A stretch of 64,000 nucleotides of DNA from Pseudobacteroides cellulosolvens ATCC 35603 = DSM 2933. GTDB lineage: Bacteria > Bacillota > Clostridia > Acetivibrionales > DSM-2933. Position 1 is the stretch's first letter; every line of letters begins with the position of its first letter. Positions 34,407-41,103 of this stretch are shown here, one piece after another. The notes under the pieces were generated by a model. It was not told the DNA's origin. It worked only from the letters and a program-made list of their open reading frames with translations, and did no database searches. Position numbers and translations under genes: made by a program. The DNA lies in contig NZ_LGTC01000001.1 of NCBI RefSeq assembly GCF_001262605.1, forward strand, positions 3,299,001 to 3,363,000, read 5' to 3'.

Positions 34407-34466
34407 ATGTACGACGAAAAAACCGTTAATAAATTTGATGAGAAGACTGTGAATACTTATGAGTAG
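34407..34466 (+). CDS. Micro-ORF, 19 residues, with internal repeat
   Basis: An ATG with a strong AAGGAG RBS eight bases upstream opens a frame encoding MYDEKTVNKFDEKTVNTYE, in which DEKTVN occurs twice. It is too short to be recognised. It could be a small peptide, a regulatory leader, or the stub of a lost gene. The remaining 34467-34702 stretch holds a small GGTTAT/ATAACC hairpin and nothing else that I can support. Confidence 0.35.
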   Translation: MYDEKTVNKFDEKTVNTYE

Positions 34467-34702
34467 TATAACATTGAGAAATTATAGCTTTGGGACAAGC
34501 TAACAGTTTAGCCCGTATGAAAAGTGTTATTAAAGTTAGTAGCTTTTCATCTATATAAAATCAATATTAATCTTAAATTTCAGCAGCCGCACCGTGATTC
34601 GAAGCGGTTATTTTTTTCCATAACCACAGTTCTAAATAAAAATCAACTGATTCTTATTTAATATATTATAAGCCCAATTAGTGACAAGGGTTACAAATTT
34701 TA

Positions 34703-34828
34703 TTATTTTATTCTGTTAACCATACTAGCTACTCCAGTTGCAACACTCTTTCTTGCATCGTCAAGCCCTTCACAGAAATCTGTTATCACTGGAGCCTTCT
34801 TATCTACATAGTCCCATGCTGTAGATTG
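34703..34828 (-). pseudogene. C-terminal fragment of an unknown (toxin-associated?) protein
   Basis: An open minus-strand frame of 41 codons ends with a stop at 34703: QSTAWDYVDKKAPVITDF then GLDDARKSVATGVASMVNRI. It begins right after a stop codon and has no start. Its helical Ala/Gly-rich end looks like the tail of a secreted or polymorphic-toxin-type protein, in keeping with its neighbours, but the family is not certain. Confidence 0.4.
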
Positions 34829-34830
34829 TT

Positions 34831-34866
34831 AATAAAGCCGGAGACATCACTGTATCCGGCTTTATT
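34831..34866 (-). terminator. Terminator after the SUKH gene
   Basis: AATAAAGCCGGA pairs perfectly with TCCGGCTTTATT, 54 bp beyond the SUKH stop. Confidence 0.75.
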
Positions 34867-34919
34867 GGTACGAAACTCAGAAACTATAGCTAGATTACTA
34901 GATTTCAATGTTTTTGATT

Positions 34920-35552
34920 TTATTCTTCATCTGTCCAAATAAGACTTTTATCAAGCAACTCAAAATCTAGATGCCTTTTTGTTAGAATGTTACATTCTTC
35001 AGGCGTTATTAATACATAATAACCACTCTTTGCGTATTGGTAATACTTTAAATCTAAACTAATAATTTTTTCTATTTCTGATATCCATTCTTTTTTAAAC
35101 CATTTTTCAAACCTATTTTTCCAGTTTAGAAGGTGTTCTCTTGCACTTACCAAATCCATTTGCCACGACTTTCCATCATCAACATAAAAATTACTATGAG
35201 ATGCAAATTCTAAGATTTGTCTAAATAAAGCACCTTCAAATGATGGAGCATAAAAGGAACCTTCATCGTCGTCATGTGGGCAAAATACAACTGGCATATA
35301 TGGTTTATAATCTAAATACCATGCCCATAAATCGCCTCCACCTGTAAAGGCAAATGGAACAATAGCACGACTTTCATAATCATATCCATAATTTTTAATT
35401 TTATCATATGAAAGCCATTCCATATTATATAACCATACATAGTTTTTTGTGTGTATGTTACCCATATCACTGCTATCAAAGCCACTAAAAAATCCACTCT
35501 CATTCATTTCAAGATAAGCACTTGGAAAATTAAAATCATCCCTTAAGCTCAT
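34920..35552 (-). CDS. SUKH (SMI1/KNR4) family immunity protein
   Basis: 210 residues from the ATG at 35552, which follows AGGAGG by five bases; 13 bp upstream is the stop of a toxin-tip fragment, so the pair keeps the usual toxin-then-immunity order. The SUKH fold is suggested by FNFPSAYLEMNESGFFSGFD, IVPFAFTGGGDLWAWYLDYK and YMPVVFCPHDDDEGSFYAPSFEGALFRQILEF: a G-G-D-x-W/Y centre followed by a helix after an S-F. SUKH proteins neutralise diverse polymorphic toxins by direct binding in the cytoplasm. The last 80 residues are an extra extension. The matching toxin is only a 41-residue remnant here. Confidence 0.65.
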   Translation of the reverse strand: MSLRDDFNFPSAYLEMNESGFFSGFDSSDMGNIHTKNYVWLYNMEWLSYDKIKNYGYDYESRAIVPFAFTGGGDLWAWYLDYKPYMPVVFCPHDDDEGSFYAPSFEGALFRQILEFASHSNFYVDDGKSWQMDLVSAREHLLNWKNRFEKWFKKEWISEIEKIISLDLKYYQYAKSGYYVLITPEECNILTKRHLDFELLDKSLIWTDEE

Positions 35553-35565
35553 AACTTCCTCCTGA

Positions 35566-35691
35566 TTAAGGTAATGTCTTTGCAAAGGATCTTGCCATAA
35601 ATACTGGATCTCTCCGGTCAGATGATTTAGTGGTTACAAATATTACCTTTCCGCCTGTTCCAAATACAATTTTTGAAGTCCACAAACATGT
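35566..35691 (-). pseudogene. C-terminal tip of a lost (toxin?) gene
   Basis: An open frame of 41 codons on the minus strand, WTSKIVFGTGGKVIFVTTK then SDRRDPVFMARSFAKTLP, ends 13 bp before the SUKH start. It has no start codon. Position and spacing suggest the end of the toxin cognate to the SUKH protein. The family was not recognised. Confidence 0.45.
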
Positions 35692-35727
35692 TTAAAAACT
35701 CAGATATTGATTGTATTATTTAATGCA

Positions 35728-36279
35728 TTATTCAAAATCAATTTCTATATTTCCACTTTTATTTTTCATTAATGTCATTGTACGACCCCCAATGTTCAAT
35801 TCATAATCACATATACTTTCATATATCCATCCAATAAATCCCTTTTCATACTCAATGTAATCTTCTGGTATACTACCACCAATTCTAGATGTTAAATAGT
35901 CGTCAATTTCATCATCATAATTTAGGATATCAGGTTCTTCTCCTATTTCATAATATATTATACGTTCTTCCAGCCTGCTTATTTCTTTACCTTCATTATT
36001 ATTTATTTCTGCTCCAACAGGCACTTCAACAATTTCATAGTCTCCATGCTCATTAACATTTGCATATATGTGCCAACAAAGAATATTGTTATCGATAAAA
36101 TCCGGAAACTTTTCTTGGTCGCAGTATATTTGCATAATAAATCCTTTTTCATTTCCTGATGGATATTTAGGAAAAGATAATGGTTTATGTGTTGGTAAGC
36201 CACCAATTTTATCAATATTCACTTTCTTTTTATCCTCAGGTATAGGTTTTCTAGTCTTCATATAGAATACCTTTTTCAT
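35728..36279 (-). CDS. Putative immunity protein (weak YwqG/DUF1963 resemblance)
   Basis: 183 residues, acidic (many Glu and Asp), no signal or membrane segment. IDKIGGLPTHKPLSFPKYPSG resembles the K-x-GG-x-P opening of DUF1963/YwqG proteins, and the protein continues with KGFIMQIYCDQEKFPDF. It follows the Ntox15-type toxin fragment by about 95 bp on the same strand, so it is most likely its immunity partner; this is inference from order. AAGGAGG lies before the start. It is followed by another toxin tip and a SUKH gene. Confidence 0.55.
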   Translation of the reverse strand: MKKVFYMKTRKPIPEDKKKVNIDKIGGLPTHKPLSFPKYPSGNEKGFIMQIYCDQEKFPDFIDNNILCWHIYANVNEHGDYEIVEVPVGAEINNNEGKEISRLEERIIYYEIGEEPDILNYDDEIDDYLTSRIGGSIPEDYIEYEKGFIGWIYESICDYELNIGGRTMTLMKNKSGNIEIDFE

Positions 36280-36305
36280 ATTTGCACCTCCTTAAAATGT
36301 AAGTT

Positions 36306-36350
36306 TTTACATAATGCTATGAGAGAATTCACCTCATAGCATTATGTAAA
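36306..36350. repeat. Perfect 18-bp hairpin between toxin fragment and immunity gene
   Basis: TTTACATAATGCTATGAG (36306-36323) pairs with CTCATAGCATTATGTAAA (36333-36350) with a 9-base loop. It has no clear T-run on the minus strand, so it may be an attenuator, RNA-stability hairpin or operator. Confidence 0.6.
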
Positions 36351-36372
36351 GTTTAATCAACTATTACTATTG

Positions 36373-36882
36373 TCAAAAAAACTCATCAATAGTTTTAAAA
36401 CCATTTTTTGTACTTACCCCTGGAACCAGGGTATGAATTTTACCTGGTTGAATTAGTCCTTGCCTTTTTTTCCATAGTGCTCCTACCATTTGATTAGCCC
36501 ATCCATCACGTAATCCTATAAATTTATTTATATATCCACCTGCGACAGAATCAAGAGCATGAGCAGCATCAAGTCTATCTCCTTTTTTTCCTCCAAGGAA
36601 TTTATTTGCTTTTCTACGAGCTTTATCAACTAATTTTTCCATTGTAGCTTTAGGTGCACTGCGATAATTTAATAAATTTAGTTTTAGTGCATCCGTTTCA
36701 AATAAAGACATACGATTTAATTCTAAATTTTGCTCTGCAAGGTGTTCAGCAAATTTTTTCATTTTGTCACGACCAGCTGCTAATGCTGCATCCGCGTCTA
36801 CCCCAAAGTGAATAGGTACTGTATCTGCTAAAGCTGTACTATTAGCACCAACTCCCGCATTATTGAAGTCAGCAACTATATA
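36373..36882 (-). pseudogene. Ntox15 (Tde-like DNase) polymorphic-toxin C-terminal domain, N-terminus lost
   Basis: The frame is open from 36882, just after a stop, with no start codon there: IVADFNNAGVGANSTALADT, VPIHFGVDADAALAAGRDKM, then MKKFAEHLAEQNLELNRM. The end has the Ntox15 core LNYRSAPKATMEKLVDKARRK and AAHALDSVAGG, i.e. the catalytic H-x-x-D of Tde-type DNases, followed by INKFIGLRDGWANQMVGALWKKRQ. In full-length proteins this domain is the tip of a large secreted protein. Here the rest is gone, next to IS110 debris. The active-site residues look intact, so an in-frame ATG at 36762 could still give a 129-residue product. Confidence 0.75.
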
Positions 36883-37009
36883 TTATTCCTGCTTGCTTTT
36901 AACTCCCTCAAAAAACAAACAGTACATAAACCCTATCAATTAAGGCTATTTTTTAATATTTTACCATATCATTTTTACAATTGAAATACTCTTTATTCCT
37001 GTATTTCCT

Positions 37010-37660
37010 TTATTCCTGTACCTTCTCAATCGGCTTGTATTCCGTCTTTGTTCGCATCATTCCATAAATAATTCTAACAGCCCTGCGAGATACGCAAACG
37101 AGGGCTTGGGGCTTCGTTTTACCTTCTTTAATTTTACCTTCAAAATATTCTCTAAAAACTGGATGCCTTGGCTTTCCTGATGGTGATATTTGCACCAACT
37201 GAATAGCTAAAAAGTGAAATATAGCATTTAAAACCCTGTTTCCCTGCCTGCTCCTTTGATCTTTGCCCTTTCCTGCCGAACTGAAATTTACAGGACACAC
37301 ACCACAAAACTGAGCCAATTTATCAGAATTCGGAAACCTTTGAACATTGCCGATTTCGGAAATAATGTTAGAAGCAGTAATTAAATTGATACCGGGCATT
37401 GTTTGCAATTTATAGCCTGTCAAATCAACAAGCCTTTCCAATTCGTTGTCAATGTCCTCATTTTCCTGCTTTTTGAACCGTATTTCCCTTACAAGGCTTT
37501 TAATAATCAAGTCTCTTTCATATTGAAAATCCTTTTCCTTTGGGCTGTTCTGCTCCGATAATGACAATATCATTTCTGCTTGTTCCTGCTTCATTCCTTT
37601 ATGTATTGTCCTCAATTCCTCTAAAAGTACCTCTGGTGTAACACCCTTTAAAGCTGCTAG
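37010..37660 (-). pseudogene. IS110-family transposase, C-terminal part only
   Basis: The minus-strand frame contains the C-terminal IS110 (transposase_20) domain: LAALKGVTPEVLLEELR, TMPGINLITASNIISEIGN, FPNSDKLAQFCGVCPVNF and SSAGKGKDQRSRQGNRVLN. Full IS110 transposases are about 400 residues with an N-terminal DEDD nuclease domain; that half is missing, and the frame runs on into antisense of a different gene fragment beyond 37660. So it is a dead remnant. IS110 elements lack long terminal repeats, so its ends cannot be set. Confidence 0.85.
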
Positions 37661-37663
37661 GGT

Positions 37664-37812
37664 TTGCGGTCTTGAGGTTCGGGAATATCCTGCTAAGTGG
37701 CAGAAGTACGGCAAGGCAGCAGGCCCGATTAGAAATAACGAGATGTTGAAACGAGAGAACCCCCAGTTTTTACTGGCATTTACAAAGGATATTGAGTCGA
37801 GCCGGGGAACAT
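37664..37812 (+). pseudogene. SLOG/DUF2493 domain fragment
   Basis: On the plus strand the frame reads VCGLEVREYPAKWQKYGKAA, GPIRNNEMLKRENPQFLLAF, then TKDIESSRGT. This matches the nucleotide-binding core of DUF2493 (SLOG) proteins, where G-x-A-A-G-P-x-R-N is the key motif. Both ends are lost: an IS110 fragment on the left, a transposase remnant on the right. Confidence 0.65.
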
Positions 37813-37978
37813 TGAGAGGTGGGGTAAAAAACCACTTTCTTTTAAAACCGATCGAGGACCACAATTTAAAAAGACCTTCAACAAATCTTACTCCATGTGA
37901 GGTTTACTGGAGTGGAAAATCTCCACCTGACAATTTACCCTATAAAATTTTATCTGTTAAAGATTATTTTCCTAATTT
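37813..37978 (+). pseudogene. DDE-type transposase C-terminal remnant, cut by IS66
   Basis: In frame with the preceding fragment, LKRPSTNLTPCEVYW resembles the R-P-x-x-x-L-x-x-x-T-P-x-E-V-Y end of IS3/IS481-type integrase domains. At 37978 the IS66 element begins. Removing the IS and one copy of the 8-bp duplication rejoins the frame to 40793-40835, giving SVKDYFPNFDKDIYIKLY and a stop. Confidence 0.55.
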
Positions 37979-38026
37979 GTAAGCGTCAAATACAAGCAGA
38001 CATATAGGCATCTCAATTAAATAATA

Positions 38027-38302
38027 TCAATATCTTTTCCTACCAAGCCATTCATCCAGAGCCTTAGATATTTCAACCCTAAACTCTTCATCTGGTAGAC
38101 CAAGATCAGTTCCACGCTCATATGTCTGATCTATTGTATGGGCAAACCAGTCTGCAAATCTGGCGTCCTCAAGCTCCATATGAGGAAAATGCTCTATCAC
38201 ATAAGCAGAATAATCCAAATCAAAAAAATAACGGTCTATTTCACCATTTACAAAATCAGAGATGAAATCAATCATAAATGATGTGTGCTTTTTGTAGTTC
38301 AT
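38027..38302 (-). CDS. Small accessory ORF of the IS66 element
   Basis: 91 residues, acidic, mostly helical: SFMIDFISDFVNGEIDRYFF and FPHMELEDARFADWFAHTID, ending DEWLGRKRY. Its ATG overlaps the tnpC stop by four bases, so it is co-translated with the transposase, and it lies within the IS ends. It has no membrane segment or known catalytic motif. Such fourth ORFs occur in some IS66 relatives, but their role is not known; it may help or restrain transposition. I do not recognise a family. Confidence 0.6.
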   Translation of the reverse strand: MNYKKHTSFMIDFISDFVNGEIDRYFFDLDYSAYVIEHFPHMELEDARFADWFAHTIDQTYERGTDLGLPDEEFRVEISKALDEWLGRKRY

Positions 38303-39930
38303 TTGTCTTCCTCCCAGGCATATTTTTCAGGTGCTGTTCCTTTTGGCTTTGGTACAAACACATTGGATGGTATTTTATCGCTGTCAGGCAATAAATCTTC
38401 AATTTTTGTTACATATCCCGATTTTCCAAGGTTAGGGGCGTTTGTAAGAATCCACGATAAATATTCAAATGGATTTAAGCCGTTTTCGATTGCTGTCACG
38501 ATCAGGCTATAATAAATTGCACTTGCCTTCGCACCGTTAGGTGTATTGGAAAAAAGCCAATTTTTTCGCCCGATAACAAAAGGTTTTATACTACGTTCTG
38601 CACGGTTGTTTGAAATTTCCAACCTGCCATCAAGCAGATACCTTTCAAGATACTTTCGTTGGCTCTTTGCATAATATGCCGCTTTTCCAAGTAGTGTATT
38701 TGGTAATGCATTCAATTGTTCCATCCAGTTAAAAAATTCGTTTATCAGAGGTTTAGACTGCCTTTCACGCTCTTTATGCCTGTTTTCTGGGGACAACGAA
38801 GCAAATTGCTTCTCGAGATGAAACAGCTTGTCACAATATTCTACTCCTTTGGCTGCATTTGAACCAGGCTGTTTGTCCTTTGGCAAGATTTTCAACGCAT
38901 CAAAAAGCTTCCTCCGCAGATGAGCCAGGCAGCCAACTACCATAATGTTTCCCGGTAATTTATGATACCCTTCGTATCCATCTGCGTGGATATAGCCAGA
39001 AAAATCTTTTAAAAATTTTTCTGGATGTATATGCTTCCTGTCTGGTTGGTATTCATAAAGCACAATCTGGTGCTTTGCCTCTCCACTGGTTCGGAACAGC
39101 CACATGTAACTCTTTGAGTGTGGCGTTTTCCCCGGTTCTTTTAGCACCTGTAGAGCACTCTCATCTGCATGAAGCACATCATGTTTGCACAATCTATGTT
39201 TCATTGCCAGATATATCGGCTCCAACCAGTCCTCAGAAGCCTTGATGAGCCAATTAGACATAGTTTGGCGTGAGAGCATGATTCCATTTTGCTTCCACTC
39301 CTGCTCTTGTCGGTATAATGGTGATGCCATCATGAATTTCTGTGATGCAATATGGGCAATTGTATCTGGCGAAGCAAATCCGCCTTTTATGACAGGCTCA
39401 GGCATATCCGCCTTAACAATCGGTACATGATCAGAGGTACTTTCACACTTCCGACATGAATAAACGTATCGTACATGGCGTATAATTACTGCTTTGGCAG
39501 GAATAATCTTTATTTCTTCACGTGTTTCTTTTCCCATTTCATGCAATTCACTGCTGCATTCCGGACAGAAACGCTCTGTTTTCGGCAATTCGTGTTCAAT
39601 TATCTCTATAGGTAAATCATCAGGAAGTTTATCAGTTATTAAGCGGCTTTTTTTGCGGTGATAAGCCTTCACCTCAGTAAAACCAGGTTGTGGTATAGTC
39701 AAAACCCCAGTCGTTTCCGCTTCGTTGAAAAGACAAATCTGGTCTACAGAGTTATGTTCGCTGGATGCACAATATTTCTTATGCTTTGAAAGACGAAACT
39801 GCTCCATCAGCCACTGGTTTTGCTGCTTTAGTTGCTCGTTCTCTTTCTTTAATTCTTTTATTATTTTGATGAAATTTTCTGCTGGATTTTCTTTTGTTTT
39901 CATAAGATAATTATACCATAAAACCTGCAT
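38299..39930 (-). CDS. tnpC: IS66 transposase TnpC
   Basis: 543 residues, the usual length. It starts with a coiled coil (about 15-50, ENFIKIIKELKKENEQLKQQ), then a zinc-finger-like stretch with FCPECSSELHEMG and YSCRKCES, and the IS66 catalytic core: LHADESALQVLKEPG (first Asp), GYIHADGYEGYHKL (second Asp), HLRRKLFDA and the acidic ISNNRAERSIKPFVIGRKNWLF. The final YLSWILTNAPN is the DDE_Tnp_IS66_C tail. It catalyses DNA cleavage and joining for the element. The gene appears intact. The true start may be the ATG ten codons inside (MKTKENPAENF). Confidence 0.93.
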   Translation of the reverse strand: MQVLWYNYLMKTKENPAENFIKIIKELKKENEQLKQQNQWLMEQFRLSKHKKYCASSEHNSVDQICLFNEAETTGVLTIPQPGFTEVKAYHRKKSRLITDKLPDDLPIEIIEHELPKTERFCPECSSELHEMGKETREEIKIIPAKAVIIRHVRYVYSCRKCESTSDHVPIVKADMPEPVIKGGFASPDTIAHIASQKFMMASPLYRQEQEWKQNGIMLSRQTMSNWLIKASEDWLEPIYLAMKHRLCKHDVLHADESALQVLKEPGKTPHSKSYMWLFRTSGEAKHQIVLYEYQPDRKHIHPEKFLKDFSGYIHADGYEGYHKLPGNIMVVGCLAHLRRKLFDALKILPKDKQPGSNAAKGVEYCDKLFHLEKQFASLSPENRHKERERQSKPLINEFFNWMEQLNALPNTLLGKAAYYAKSQRKYLERYLLDGRLEISNNRAERSIKPFVIGRKNWLFSNTPNGAKASAIYYSLIVTAIENGLNPFEYLSWILTNAPNLGKSGYVTKIEDLLPDSDKIPSNVFVPKPKGTAPEKYAWEEDK

Positions 39931-39967
39931 AATTCCAAGATCTTAGGCATATTTCAATAGAATATTT

Positions 39968-40321
39968 TTAAGTTATTTGTCTTTCAAAAACTTCGTTTCT
40001 CTTAAGCTTTTTTTCTAATCTGGCACCATCAATTAGGCAGGTCAATTCGTTAGCATTAAGAATCATGGTTTTGTCATTTCCTTCAGCAGGCCAGCGAAAA
40101 CGCCCTCGTTCCAGACGCTTAAAGTACAACCAAAATCCATCGCCGTCCCATTCCAAGATCTTCAGTCTGTCTCTGCTTTTGTTACAAAAAACAAATAGTG
40201 CATCATCAAAAGGATCCAAGGAAAAACTCTCCTTTACCAGCATCGTCATACCGTTAATGGATTTTCTCATATCGGTATAACCACAACATAGATATACAGA
40301 TTTATCACTCCATCTTATCAT
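39968..40321 (-). CDS. tnpB: IS66 accessory protein TnpB
   Basis: 117 residues from the ATG at 40321 (MIRWSDKSVYLCCGYTDMRKSINGM), which overlaps the tnpA stop by four bases and so is probably translationally coupled. SVYLCCGYTDMRKSINGMTMLV, DALFVFCNKSRDRLKILEWDGDGFWLYFKRLERGRF are diagnostic of the IS66 Orf2 family. The protein is needed for IS66 transposition together with TnpA and TnpC; its exact biochemical role is unclear. It looks complete. Confidence 0.93.
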   Translation of the reverse strand: MIRWSDKSVYLCCGYTDMRKSINGMTMLVKESFSLDPFDDALFVFCNKSRDRLKILEWDGDGFWLYFKRLERGRFRWPAEGNDKTMILNANELTCLIDGARLEKKLKRNEVFERQIT

Positions 40322-40671
40322 AGCGACCTCAGTGTACAACAAGCTTTTTTTAGAAGTTCAGTATTGGTCTCGGACGTAAAAGTTATATGAAAGCCATTAA
40401 TTTCAATGTCCAAAGATTCTTTTATGTCTTGCATTTGTTTAGATTCCAGCTGCATCCATCCGCTTGGCACAATATTTCTTGACTCTTCAGCCTTAGCAAG
40501 CTCAGTGCAAGCCTCACTTCGTAACTTCTTTTGCCAGTAAAAGTATTTGTTTTTGCGTATGCCTGTAGACTCACAGAAATCCTTGATACTTTGCCCACTT
40601 TCCTGTTGTGCCTGAATTACTTGTGCCCATTGTGATAATCGATATTCTTCTGCAACTTTTTGTGTATTCAT
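40318..40671 (-). CDS. tnpA: IS66 accessory protein TnpA (helix-turn-helix)
   Basis: 117 residues. A helix-turn-helix is visible in LSQWAQVIQAQQESGQSIKDF followed by CESTGIRKNKYFYWQKKLR, the usual IS66 Orf1 pattern in which the protein binds DNA, probably the element ends. The rest (IEINGFHITFTSETNTELLKK) is a short beta-rich tail also seen in the family. It is the first of four tightly linked genes in the element, transcribed inward from the right end. Confidence 0.88.
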   Translation of the reverse strand: MNTQKVAEEYRLSQWAQVIQAQQESGQSIKDFCESTGIRKNKYFYWQKKLRSEACTELAKAEESRNIVPSGWMQLESKQMQDIKESLDIEINGFHITFTSETNTELLKKACCTLRSL

Positions 40672-40931
40672 ACAATCACTCCATTTCTGGTTGAAAAAGT
40701 TTCATTACTTTTTAGACTTTTTCAACCTAATCATTCGTGATTATATCAGCTTTGTACTTGTTATACTATGTGATGATGTAATTTACGCTTACCCTAATTT
40801 TGATAAAGATATCTATATTAAACTTTATTAACCAATTATTTTTTTAGGAAAAAGGATACCGAGGGCTAGTGTATGCACTAATTTACTTATTACGTTGAAT
40901 ATGTTTTAATTATACATCACAAGAAAAAGGA

Positions 40932-40979
40932 AAAGGCATTATGTAGTATATTAACCAAATAATGCCTTTCAAATGGTTC
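40932..40979. terminator. Hairpin between IS66 and the Tn3 element
   Basis: AAAGGCATTAT pairs with ATAATGCCTTT. It lies in the 250-bp strip between the IS and the Tn3 left end. The first bases of that strip (40793-40835) finish the interrupted transposase remnant; nothing else is evident. Confidence 0.5.
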
Positions 40980-41042
40980 TAAACTGTAATTTTGAGTATT
41001 TAAAGGTAGGTTTTTGTTCTACTAACCGTACCAATTTTTATA

Positions 41043-41089
41043 GGGGTATGGCAATGATTCGTGAATTTTACAGCCATAAGACATAATTT
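41043..41089 (+). repeat. Left terminal inverted repeat of the Tn3 element
   Basis: 47 bp starting GGGGTATGGCAATGATTCGT; identical in inverse to 52076-52122. The tnpA stop lies 14 bp inside, as is usual for Tn3 elements. Confidence 0.93.
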
Positions 41090-41103
41090 ACCAAATGCCA
41101 GCC

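Larger units (their letters stand above)
37979..40792 (-). mobile_element. IS66-family insertion sequence, intact, with 8-bp target duplication
   Basis: 2,814 bp. The left end reads GTAAGCGTCAAATAC and the right end, inverted, GTAAGCGTAAATTAC, the GTAAGCG start being typical of IS66. CCTAATTT is present on both flanks (37971-37978 and 40793-40800). It carries tnpA, tnpB, tnpC and a small extra ORF. The perfect duplication and intact genes suggest a recent insertion. Confidence 0.93.

Noticed and set aside
40932..40979. Idea that this hairpin is an end of the IS66 element
   Set aside because: The IS boundary is fixed at 40792 by the 8-bp duplication, so the hairpin lies outside.
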